The position numbers and the translations under genes were made by a program. Of a DNA stretch of 56,120 nt, positions 46,019 through 56,120 are shown in pieces (position 1 is the first letter of the stretch; each line of letters starts with the position of its first letter). The notes beneath the pieces are model-generated. The model had not been told where the DNA came from. It ran no database searches and worked only from the letters and a program-made list of their open reading frames with translations. This stretch comes from Evernia prunastri (taxonomy: Eukaryota > Ascomycota > Lecanoromycetes > Lecanorales > Parmeliaceae). The stretch covers positions 1 through 56,120 of the forward strand of contig NKYR01000187.1 in NCBI GenBank assembly GCA_003184365.1, given 5' to 3'.

Positions 46019-47261
46019 ACGGGGCGAAGGGTTGAGGATGAATGATTGGAGGCGCTGGGGGGCTATCTCCGACACTGGACTATTCCTTCCTGTTGGGGGT
46101 CACCAGTGGTGTTTTGAGCTGGAGTCGCGGTGGGAAGAGTTGACTACCTCAGGTTATACATGATACAGTCGGTGGGTTTTATGCTTTCCTACCGACCTCG
46201 TTTTCCTTCCCTGAAAAGGGTAGGATCCTGTGAGTCTTCCAATCGTACTCTACCTTCAATCTCTCTCTCTCTCTCATCCTGCCTGAAGTGCACATATGTA
46301 AAGGTCTTCTCTCAGTCATGGTTAGTACCGGTTCTCGCTGCGCTGCTCATACTTCAGCATGCAGCAACTTCTGCTTGGTATTCGAGGATCGGCTTGTCGA
46401 GAGCTTGGGATGTCGAGGCGGGACTTTTGTCAAGGCGCCTGGCTGTCCATAACGAGATTCACAGCGTATCGCCGTTCAGTTCGGTTGCGTTGAAGCAGCA
46501 GCAAAGTCGGACATGTCGATCCGCATGGTCCCAAAGCGAAACGATGTTGTGTTGCTAGCTGAGCTTCAGACGTACCCAACCACCATCCTTCCAATTAAAC
46601 ATTCCATCCCACAATCGAGAGGTTCTCGACGACTGCTTTCTGTTGCGAAAATGACGGGATTCGATTAGACTGATGATGGTTGTAACCGGAGACAACCTGC
46701 CGCAGGTGCATCAGGACCTTTTCGGTACGAGTACAACCGTACTGCTGTGGGGGAGGCGGAGCTGTGATGGAGAGGGTCTGGGCGATGGTGGTGGTCTCAA
46801 GGACTGCCTGTTTCGACGAACGGACGCTGAACCCGGCGATGTTTATCCATTGTACGGTTTTAAGGCGGATGAGGATAGTGAGCGGATTGGATGGGGGAGA
46901 TCGCTCCGCTGAAACCTTCTCGAGCCGGGTTGACGATATCGATGCCTGGGAATAGCGTTGTTGGGCTCGCGCGGGACGGAGGGCGGCTGCCAAGAGGGAT
47001 TGTTGCTTCATTCTGTACTATGAAGAACATAGTATGAATCTATACGAGGCCCAGTAGCTAATCTTCCGGCACGTTTGTTTCGTCATGGAAACCAGCTCCT
47101 TTCTCGTTCGTCTTTCAATGAATACATCTGGCGCAGTACCAGCGAGTCGTCGATTTGCAGAAACAGTCGTCTGTTCTTTGAACGGGCTTAGCGTCGGCTT
47201 GTTCAGGCGCTCCTTTTCGAGGATCACGTTCTCGTGGCCTCCTCTTCTGTTTTCTTTCTTT

Positions 47262-47352
47262 CTCTTCTCTCTCTTCACTCTCTTCACTCTCTTCACTCTC
47301 TTCACTCTCTTCACTCTCTTCTCTCTCTTCTCTCTCTTCTCTCTCTTCTCTC
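47262..47352. repeat. 9-bp microsatellite, CTCTTCACT/CTCTTCTCT
   Basis: About five CTCTTCACT units are followed by about four CTCTTCTCT units, the second type differing by one base. Unit length is a multiple of three, which explains the Leu/Phe/Ser-repeat open frames here. Copy number probably varies between strains. Confidence 0.9.
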
Positions 47353-48547
47353 CCCCTCTCCCCCCCACGCGGAACGATCTATCCTGCTCGGACTGGGGGA
47401 GTTTTGTGGGGGAGTTTTATCGATCCAGCTCCTTCATCGACCGATAATTTCAATACTTAATTACAAAGTTGAAAAAGGTCTAGGTCCCGAACGGCTTAAA
47501 CGAGAGAGATGGATATTTACTCGTAATATCAAGTTGTCAATGCCAGTGGACGACTGTATGCAGTCAAAGCGGCAAAGCCTACCTATAACAGCTCCTTTGT
47601 CGTTAGGACTGCTGGTGGCTGACAGCCGATTCGTACTTCCTACAAGTCAAGATAGGATTACCAGCACGTGCGTGCGAGGCATCATCCGATACCCACAAGC
47701 TCTTCGTACTATTCGTACCTATCAGCAACTCATTTGACAAGCATCAAATTGGTGAACTTGAGGGAAGCAGTTGGTACCCATTATATTCAGGGATCCACGA
47801 TGCTGTACTCCTACCAGCCCCCAAAGCAAGACAGCAACTTTGTTGTTGGAGGCTGTCTCGAGTCTCCGCGCTCAGCCGCTCTCAAGGCTGAGCGCAAAAT
47901 AAGCGCAGAGGCTGAGTCTTGGCATTCGGATGAACATCGGGGCTCGGCGCGTCGTTCTTTAAGTACTCACACAGCGTGCCTTCGGAAGACATTATCAAAT
48001 TACAACTCCTTAGTCCTTACTCAACCATGATCATTAGGTTCCATGATTATAAAACCTTCTTGACCGGTGAAGAATGATATCGATTAGACGGCGTAAAACA
48101 TCCCGCTATTGTTGACGAGATTCAGGCGGGCGGGGTGCTGGAAACACCTCGACGCAACCTGGACGCGACATCTCTGTGACTTTGCGGGCTTATGGAGAGA
48201 AGTTGAGGTAGTGATCTATCTTTAATATTACATAGGCTAGAGTAGCCTCTACAACCGAACATCGCTGATGAGTCTCCTGATTACATGATTCGAGGATCCT
48301 AAAAGGAGAGGGAGCTGTTCGTTGCTTTGGCTTCATGCAGAGGGCGAAGGAAGGTTAATTACGAGATGGACTTTGGACAAATGTCTCAAGAGAAAGCAAG
48401 GCATCAGCGGAGCGCCATGCTTCAACAACTGATACCGTATGGCTGATGACACAACCACAGGCCCGCAAGCCACAAAGGCCAAGCTTTGAACAGGTTGCGT
48501 CAGTACACTCTTCTCTTATCTCACACTCGTGCTCCCCAATGGGTATA

Positions 48548-48573
48548 TCTCCAGTACATTCCTGTACTGGAGA
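48548..48573. other. Perfect 26-bp hairpin
   Basis: TCTCCAGTACA, loop TTCC, and TGTACTGGAGA form an 11-bp perfect stem with a four-base loop. It lies about 550 bp upstream of the secreted-protein ATG. It may be a binding site for a dimeric factor or a transposon footprint; no T run follows it, so a Pol III or bacterial-style terminator is not suggested. Confidence 0.6.
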
Positions 48574-49120
48574 ATTTACTAGATAAGTAGAGAGAAATTT
48601 GAATTCTTTGGCTGAAATGGCGTTGGCGGCGTCAGTGCTTTGGAATCTTGGAGAGCTTTGCCTTTATACATTTGCCTTTCTTCAGTCACTAGTTCTCATC
48701 TTGGCGTTGCTCCCAGCATTCAGCTGTAAAGCTTGTCCTTCTGTTCACTGTCTCTGGCTGGCACATATCGAAAGACCACGAACAAGCGTTGCTCCGCGTT
48801 GTCCTGACAGAATCAAAAGAACATTGGATTTGACATTAGATTTCGAGATCCGATACTTGCGGATTTGCTGGAACTGGAAGCTTCGACAAGATATGACACC
48901 CTCACTGTGGCGCTTGTGTAATCCCTCTAGCCTCATCAATCCGGATCGCTATATAGACTCAACTACAGCTCACACTTTTCCAAGTCTTTCGACAATCAGC
49001 ACGCGGCTCGCCCCCTAAAGCGCATTGTTCTTCTACAGTCGCCCAGCAAAAGTCCTCAATCGTATATTCCGTGCCAATCCAGCAGTTCACCTACCTGGCC
49101 AGTACAACACTCCTTCCAAG
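48574..49120. other. Upstream region of secreted-protein gene
   Basis: A plus-strand frame with an ATG at 48617 (MALAASVLWNLGELC) runs to 49018 and has a hydrophobic N terminus, but composition after residue 50 is not protein-like and no homologous motif is seen. I treat it as promoter and leader sequence for the gene at 49121. Confidence 0.4.
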
Positions 49121-49693
49121 ATGAAGCTCATCTTGGTTCTACCATTCCTAGCCACCACCATCTCCTCCGCGCTCTTCCAGCCTCGCATAGCCAGCGATGA
49201 CAGCGTTTCCGAATCGGTGTCTTTGAATGCTTCATCCAACCTCGACAACAACGCTCTCTGCGAGGAAGCGAGCGACTACGTAAAGGAGCGGCTAGCCGAG
49301 ATCGTGCGGCTGCAAACGGGTCATCTGCCCGTTCCTTCGGACCTAGGCGGGTATTTATTCGCTGTCATCAAGGGACGCGAAATGCTCGGATGCCCCTCCA
49401 TTTCTGGGCTCAATGCCAATGGCAGTTTCAGTTCAGCATCACCGCACTCAACACGCAACAGCAGCGAGGCTATAGGAGACCCGTGCGAAGTGACGCGCAT
49501 AGTACATGAAGAGGTCATGTACCCGATAGGCGTGCTGAAAGAAAGCAAGGTACCCATCCCGCCGTTCCTCGCGGGGTGGTACTCAACCACACTCGATGTC
49601 GCCAAGTACTTAGGATGTCAATTCAGCGGCGCGGGTTGGGAAAGTCTGACTAAATCCACGGACGCATCATCTGGGGATACAACAACGGCATAG
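49121..49693 (+). CDS. Secreted protein with two 45-residue Cys-bounded repeats
   Basis: One exon of 190 codons starts with ATG (MKLILVLPFLATTISS), a clear signal peptide with cut near residue 17. The mature protein contains two modules of exactly 45 residues, 47-91 and 122-166. Each starts with CE, carries a P-x-P near position 24-26 followed by L-x-G, and ends with LGC. The two are joined by a Ser/Asn-rich linker of 30 residues with N-glycosylation sites (NGS, NSS). The four cysteines bound the modules, so one disulfide per module is likely. I know no named family with this layout. It may be a cell-wall or effector-like protein. The tail is Ser/Thr-rich and could be O-glycosylated. Confidence 0.75.
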   Translation: MKLILVLPFLATTISSALFQPRIASDDSVSESVSLNASSNLDNNALCEEASDYVKERLAEIVRLQTGHLPVPSDLGGYLFAVIKGREMLGCPSISGLNANGSFSSASPHSTRNSSEAIGDPCEVTRIVHEEVMYPIGVLKESKVPIPPFLAGWYSTTLDVAKYLGCQFSGAGWESLTKSTDASSGDTTTA

Positions 49694-50452
49694 ATCCGTC
49701 GAGCGGAGCATGGGGTGCAGATACGAGCAGTACGATTCTTCACTGCGGTTGCTGCGTGTTGGGGGTGGTCGTGATAGGATGATCTAGAAGCCTGGAGGTA
49801 TCTAGCTGTCGAGGAGGAGGCAAGCATGACTTTTCAAAACATAGTACAAACTAGTTCTCATGCTGTTCAGCCTCTTTAAAAGGTAACAGATGTATATCTT
49901 TGACGCAACATAGACCGCGAGTTGTTCGTTCAACCAAAAAGGTTCACTTGCTCGACAGAGATCTGGGTGCCTCTTGCACCGAGCTATTCCATACTGAGTC
50001 GTGTGCCCTAGAATAATACGTTTTCTAATCAAAGATGACATCGCCTGAAAAAAGATCTTCTCCGTGTTAGCACCCTTTGAAGCGCGAGATCCCAAGCGGC
50101 AGCATTAGAGTACTTTTAAGCACTCAAAGCAGCAGCACTAGAGTACCGTTGAGCACTCAAAGCAGGAGAGCATCATCCCACCTTCTCCGAGGCCTCCTTT
50201 TTCGCCACTGAGACAACAGCGGCTGGCCGCCCAGCTCCAGCTTGGAGTTCGGTCGGTACAATACGGACGATTCGATTAGGTCTAGCGTGGCTTGGCACCA
50301 CTACCTAGGTAAGGTAGACGTCTCTGTAACACCGCACCATTGGAATTACATAGCTTGAATTCCATTGTATTCCGAGCATCATCATCATCAAAAGCTCGTT
50401 CCAAACCCTAGTAACCGTTCCCTGACGACGTGGCAAGGGATTGTCTCGCAGA
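49694..50452. other. Intergenic with 35-bp tandem repeat
   Basis: No gene is seen. It contains a two-unit tandem repeat at 50096-50163 and the presumed promoter of the F-box gene. Confidence 0.45.
50096..50163. repeat. Imperfect tandem repeat, about 35 bp unit
   Basis: Two adjacent units of the form AGC(G/A)GCAGCA(T/C)TAGAGTAC followed by GAGCACTCAAAGC-like ends differ at a few positions. It lies 290 bp before the F-box gene ATG and may hold duplicated regulatory sites. Confidence 0.75.
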
Positions 50453-52072
50453 ATGTATCTTCCGACGGAGCTAGTCCTCCAAGTCCTGCAGAACCTTCCC
50501 AACCGAGACTTGAAGGCCGTACGGCTCGCTTCCAAGGAACTTTCAGTCTGTGCTGCCGAGTTCCTATTCCGCAAACTGTACATCTCAAGGCAGAAGGAGG
50601 ATCTTGACGCCTTCCGGGAATTCACGAATCATCCAGTCATACGGAAATGCGTGAGGACGCTTGAATACAGTGCCGTTGGATTCCCCATCGAAATCACGGA
50701 AGCAGAATACTATCGACGCCTTTGGGACCAGGTCGTCAACGTGTTCGATCTGGTCCACCACATGCCCGAGATTAGCGACTATGAGATAAATGATCCAGAT
50801 CCCCAAATCGACGAGTTTGCTCGTCACTGCTTAAACGCACGTTTCCCACGTAGCGTTGATACACGGGAGAGGTACAGAGCGCAACATCAAGAGGAGTTTA
50901 TAAGACTCGTTTTCATCAAGAAGGGACATCGCCAATGGATAGAGCGCGCTACCTTTGAGAGATTGTATATGCAGGATCAAGATTTTCTCGACGTCTTAGT
51001 TCCTGGACTTCAAAGGCTCGACCACCTCGATTGCGTCAACCTGAGAGGCGATTGGCATCACTCCTGGTGCCTTCAAGGAATCCCTGCTTATTCTGACACT
51101 CGATCTGGCTCATTAGCGGAACGGAAGTGGGATCCATTCATGGTCGCTCCTCTAAGCTGGTACTACTACACATCTTCAGATCCAAACCACCCTAATCCAG
51201 GGCCCTTCTGGACGATTGTATCTGCCGTGTCCATGACATCGAAGAAACCTCGTATATTTGAATGCGAGAGCGCCATGTCACCTGCTATGTTTGAGGTAAC
51301 AGCAGGAGGTAGCCGGCCAGACCATGGCATGTTTGCACATGGCTGCAAAGCCTTTGCCGGCCTCCAACGTTTCAGTCTTTTTATGTTGACATCTGTTGAC
51401 AATCATTGGCTAGGGACGCGAGATAGGTTGACCGGCCTGCAAGAAATGCTCAGTCACATGCGAAGATTGGAGACTCTGGTGCTCAATTTGCCATGGACTC
51501 TCGGCGATATCAATAGCCCGGGACCCGCCCTGCAATACGGTCTTGTTTTCCCCAAGTCTAGAACCTGGGAATGTCTGACGACGTTATTTATCAGTTCGCT
51601 CGTCATCCATGTCCATGAGCTCATTGAGCTTTTGTTCCTCAAAGTGCCCAACCTTCGCCGTCTGCGTCTTGACCATATCAATCTCCTCGAAGGGACTTGG
51701 CATGCCATGACCGAGCTTTTCAAATACGGCTTGCGCTGCTTAGTCGACTTGCAAATCGATGGTACCCTTTACCACTGTGAGCAAAGCAACCTCCTCGTCG
51801 CCTGGAGGTTCGAACATTTGTTAGTCGAGCTGAAGGATTACATCCTCAACGGTCGGAACAATCTAAAACTCAGACATCCCTGTTTACGACCTGAGGACCC
51901 ACCCGAGACATCCTTGGCATACTTGCCGGAGCTCCTACGCGAATGTGAGAGGAAGGGTCCACAAGGCTCCCTGGCGACGGGAGTGGTCCAGAGTCAGATT
52001 GATCTCAGTAAAATGGCCTATCAGCGGTGGAACCTTATGATACCCGAAGCTTCTATCGACGAGCAAGCATGA
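50453..52072 (+). CDS. F-box protein
   Basis: A single exon of 539 codons starts with the ATG at 50453 (MYLPTELVLQVLQNLP). Residues about 1-45 are an F-box: LPTELVLQVL, NRDLKAVRLASKEL, then the basic/aromatic LFRKLYIS. F-box proteins bind Skp1 and bring substrates to SCF ubiquitin ligases. The remaining 490 residues have no WD40 array. The last third has spaced leucine-rich strands (MRRLETLVLNLPW, VPNLRRLRLDHINLL, LVDLQIDGTLYH), typical of degenerate leucine-rich substrate domains in fungal F-box proteins. The target is unknown. The large, fast-evolving fungal F-box family makes orthology hard to state. Confidence 0.85.
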   Translation: MYLPTELVLQVLQNLPNRDLKAVRLASKELSVCAAEFLFRKLYISRQKEDLDAFREFTNHPVIRKCVRTLEYSAVGFPIEITEAEYYRRLWDQVVNVFDLVHHMPEISDYEINDPDPQIDEFARHCLNARFPRSVDTRERYRAQHQEEFIRLVFIKKGHRQWIERATFERLYMQDQDFLDVLVPGLQRLDHLDCVNLRGDWHHSWCLQGIPAYSDTRSGSLAERKWDPFMVAPLSWYYYTSSDPNHPNPGPFWTIVSAVSMTSKKPRIFECESAMSPAMFEVTAGGSRPDHGMFAHGCKAFAGLQRFSLFMLTSVDNHWLGTRDRLTGLQEMLSHMRRLETLVLNLPWTLGDINSPGPALQYGLVFPKSRTWECLTTLFISSLVIHVHELIELLFLKVPNLRRLRLDHINLLEGTWHAMTELFKYGLRCLVDLQIDGTLYHCEQSNLLVAWRFEHLLVELKDYILNGRNNLKLRHPCLRPEDPPETSLAYLPELLRECERKGPQGSLATGVVQSQIDLSKMAYQRWNLMIPEASIDEQA

Positions 52073-52918
52073 GGATACGTACGTTGTTAGTCATCAGAAC
52101 ACTCTCGGTCGATTGTGCTGCATATTTTCGGACATTGTCAAAGGAGAGCTAGCAAACAGGTCTCAAACAGCTTTGTGGTTGGCCTTTGACTGGTAGATGC
52201 AGATTCCCACATTTAACAATTGAACTCTGTAGCATCTGCAGGTGTCGTTGAAAATCTGTGTTGAATTCTTTCCTGCCCGTTAGTGATAGTGTTGCCAGCT
52301 CTTTTTTTCGGTGTGTCTAACAGGACAATTCTCGGTGGAGGAAATCGCCCCTGGGTCATTTGAGTCAAGCGCAATTGCCGAGACAACTCCACCACGAACG
52401 TCTTCTTTTTTACATGTCGATTGTAGAAACTGCCCTCATGTACTTGGCGAGTGATAAGGCGCCATCCCAGAAGCAAGCGATGTATTCAATTCAGTGTAGA
52501 ATCAATCTACCTTGAAGTTCGCGTGGGGTGAAGATTGGTGTTCTCTCGCTTACCTAATTAATCCATGAAGATGGGAGAAAACGCGCTAAGAGACCAAATC
52601 CTCACCAAACTTTCAGCCCTACCAAGTGACAAATTGACCGTTCGCTTTCCGAGCTTCGTTAAAACATGAGATTTTCGCTAGGCAGAAATACAGCCGTGAA
52701 CTTTCGTTGTTGTTCCAATGATCCCATTTACTTTTTAGCGCAATCACTCCTGCCCAGCCGCCAGTACTTAAATCCCCCATTTCCCACCTTTCACTGTTTT
52801 CCCTTTTACAATCTCTCTCCGTCTTACCAACGAAAATACACACGACGACGATTACATCGATTTTACATCAAACCATCATCAAAACCATCATCCACACTAC
52901 ACCAGCTAAGCTATCATC
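52073..52918. other. Promoter region of histone H4 gene
   Basis: No gene is seen. The A/C-rich sequence before 52919 (repeats of CATCATCAAAACC type) looks like a 5' untranslated leader. No histone H3 gene lies here, unlike the usual divergent H3-H4 pair. Confidence 0.45.
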
Positions 52919-54275
<1,357 letters not shown>

Positions 54276-55884
54276 TCATGTATCGTCCGTCTTCCTCAGC
54301 CTGGCATTGGCCTTCGTCGCCAGGTCTTGGCCCTTTTCCTTGAACACTTGTACACCGTCTTGTGTCATGTTCGCGGCCTGCTGTTTCCGTTTGCCCAAAT
54401 CGTTGGCTACATTGTTCGCTGCCGTTTGCGTACGACTTTCAAGATCATCCGCCATCTGCACTGTTTGTGTCCTTGAGCTGGTCGCCATTCCATGCGTCCG
54501 ATCCCCCAAATTATCTGCCATATTGCCCGCTTGTTCCGAAGCACTGACAGCTGTCTGCTTGACGCGCTGTCCAACATTCTCTACCGTCCGCCTTGCTTGC
54601 TCTTTCGTGGATGTAACAGATTCGGTAATAGTTTTTGCCATTCGTCCGGATTGCTCCTTCGCCGAGGCTGCCAGGTCTCCGGCGTTCTCTGCCACCTGCA
54701 CTGTCTGCTGATTCACTGAGCCAGCTAGTTCTTGGGGGCTTGGGTATCTTTTGAGCGCCTTGAGAATCATGTAGTAAAGCTGGATGACGAGGCTGTGCAC
54801 TGCTTCCTTCACGATCATCGTGATCCCGTGGCTGAAGAAGCCTTTCAGTACTTCGCCCCCAAGCCCCTCATACAGTGCGCTGAGACCTTCAGCTTGGGCG
54901 ATTCGAAGGATCACAGTGAAAACGTTGCTAGGTGGCTTCTCCGCTGAAGGGGCGTTTTCCAACTTGACGGTGGACGTGCCTTCGCGCTGATCGAGGCCAG
55001 AGCAGGATTGTAGCCGTGACTTAGCTAGCGAGAAAGGGTATGTTATCGTTGATGCCATGGCTTTGCTAACTGCAGCCAACAAGAATGTCGCCTGCGGCGA
55101 AGGACTCTGACACTGATTGCGCGGAAGAGTGCGCTTCAATGCCTCGAAGAAGAAGAATGTGAGAGATGGGTTCAAGGTGAGCACCAGAGAAGCTGAATAG
55201 CCTGACCAGAAGCCTTGCACGCCCTTTTCTGCCCGAATCTGCGAAACGATTGAGCGCAATGAACCTTGGTCTGTATATTTGCCCGGATCCCGACCTGAAA
55301 GCATTGAAGCTGTCTGCTTGCGGGTAACAATGTTCGCAATCGGTGTCGTAAGACATTTGGAAAAGGCTCCGGCCAGGAAGCCTACGCTTAGTTCGTCGAT
55401 GACCGGGAGATGTTTGCTCGATGATTTCGAGGACTGTATTCGAGTCTGACGGAGAAAGTTGTAGGCCAAGAAGAACAGGAAGGAATCGGCAACTGTCTTC
55501 GAGGTGTCTGAGATGACGCCAACGTAGAAACCGTTGATGCCGCCCTCTCTAGTGTATATTTTATTTCCAGCATCTCGGATAGACCTATATTCCTCCGAGT
55601 GGGGTGAATTGGCATCCTTGCGGAGCTGTCGCTGGATTTGGAGCCGAGTGATGATGAGGGCGAGTGGATATGTGCAGATGTTCGAAATCGCTGCCCCAGT
55701 CGAACCAGCGATGGCATGTCCTAGAGCCGGTAGGGCTGGACCGCCGAGAATAGGCGGGACTTTGTCTGGGGACTCCTGGATTTTGTGGTAGAGATCGAAG
55801 GCATCCTACGGTTCTGTCAGTGATATTCTCCGAGATGATGATACTCGGTGTCTGTACAAGCTGACTGTTATATATTTGGGCCAT
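54276..55884 (-). CDS. Mitochondrial-carrier family protein, peroxisomal Pmp47/Ant1-like, with helical tail
   Basis: Exons 55884-55858 and 55805-54276 (52-nt intron GTACAG...CCGTAG) give 518 residues starting MAQIYNSQL-DAFDLYHKIQ. The three carrier repeats are marked by TYPLALIITRLQ (about 54-65), TTPIANIVTRKQ (162-173) and TYPFSLAKSRLQ (264-275). Such degenerate P-x-x-x-x-[KR] motifs, and especially the TPIANIVTRKQ and YPFSLAKSR texts, fit the peroxisomal Pmp47/Ant1 branch, which exchanges ATP and AMP across the peroxisomal membrane for fatty-acid activation. The carrier core ends near residue 370. Another ~147 residues follow, polar and predicted helical with 11-residue-like periodicity (ENAGDLAASAKEQSGRMAK...). 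That tail is not part of the normal carrier and resembles LEA or apolipoprotein helices. Confidence 0.85.
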
Positions 55885-56120
55885 GACGATAGGAAGTCAG
55901 CTTATAGAAGAAAGGGATCGATAACGCAGAACGAAGCACGAGGACCTGTTCGATGTCGTCAACCAACTTGAGTACATAACGATGCCTCTAAACAGCCTAC
56001 CGTACCCTACTTTCCCCGCATTCCACTAATATGAACCGGATTTTTGTCTCCATTAGCTTTCGACCCCCTGCTTAGACCGTGACTTTAATTTTTAGCTGCA
56101 TAGTGAGTCGGTCCCCGCAG
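55885..56120. promoter_or_regulatory. Upstream region of carrier gene
   Basis: The last 236 bp hold the promoter side of the minus-strand carrier gene. No site can be named; the window ends here. Confidence 0.4.

Larger units (their letters stand above)
44689..48547. other. Gene-free stretch with extreme strand asymmetry
   Basis: Nothing looks like a gene over 3.9 kb. A pyrimidine-only style tract (about 45434-45712) is followed by a G-rich tract (about 45747-46018). Then comes a 9-bp microsatellite (47262-47352). Open frames in this part are artefacts of these tracts (Pro/Ser/Leu- or Gly-rich) and start mostly at non-ATG codons. Confidence 0.55.

Noticed and set aside
45198..46075. Several 90-190 codon frames on both strands
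   Set aside because: They arise from the C/T and G tracts (poly-Pro/Ser/Leu or poly-Gly), mostly with non-ATG starts.
46130..46558. 142-codon plus-strand frame
   Set aside because: First codon is GTG, no homology motif, and it spans a CT microsatellite.
47085..47447. Leu/Phe/Ser-repeat protein frame
   Set aside because: Direct translation of the 9-bp microsatellite, whose unit length keeps every frame open.
48617..49018. Frame MALAASVLWNLGELC with hydrophobic start
   Set aside because: Composition decays after 50 residues and it sits in the leader of the secreted-protein gene; no support as a gene.

Overview
The window is nuclear DNA from a filamentous ascomycete (Pezizomycotina). The evidence is short introns of about 43-120 nt with GT...AG ends and CTAAC/CTGAC-like branch sites, fungal N-terminal NLR domains, and recognisable Atg17, Rio1, Smc3, histone H4, glycogen-targeting PP1 subunit and Pmp47-type carrier genes. 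I cannot fix the class. Exon models were read by eye from splice sites and protein continuity, so exon ends are proposals. The published-looking scaffold contains two single-N joins (245 and 23299), and both look like faulty contig joins.

Left part (1-29 kb): gene-sparse and accessory in character. It holds a fragment of a FAR1/MULE-type transposase beside the first N, an NLR with a NACHT domain (1675-5226), a convergent pair of oxidoreductase genes (an SDR at 6942-8045 and a 2OG-Fe(II) oxygenase at 8309-9694), an intronless nuclear-looking orphan (10873-11883), an AT-rich and probably RIP-decayed block, a gene remnant, a protein carrying only the fungal NLR-type N-terminal domain (14673-16268), a multi-pass membrane protein (19210-20435), a small secreted protein (21137-21688), and a second NLR, NACHT plus about 16 ankyrin repeats (24822-28967, minus). 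Three STAND/NLR-related genes within 27 kb point to a self/non-self recognition neighbourhood.

Right part (29.7-56 kb): mostly conserved housekeeping genes. Atg17 (+) and Rio1 (-) are convergent. Rio1 (-) and Smc3 (+) are divergent across 290 bp. Next come a 4.9 kb gene-free stretch with an intact 255 bp TA-flanked MITE, a CBM21/RVxF protein phosphatase 1 regulatory subunit, and another 4.4 kb gene-free stretch of extreme strand asymmetry (pyrimidine tract, G-rich tract, 9-bp microsatellite, perfect hairpin). After that lie a secreted protein built from two 45-residue Cys-bounded repeats, an F-box protein, a solitary histone H4 gene and a peroxisomal-type carrier with an unusual helical C-terminal tail.

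No rRNA, tRNA or CRISPR was recognised. The strongest novelty candidates are the secreted two-repeat protein, the carrier with its LEA-like tail, the NLR N-domain-only gene, the MITE and the two mis-joined contig ends.
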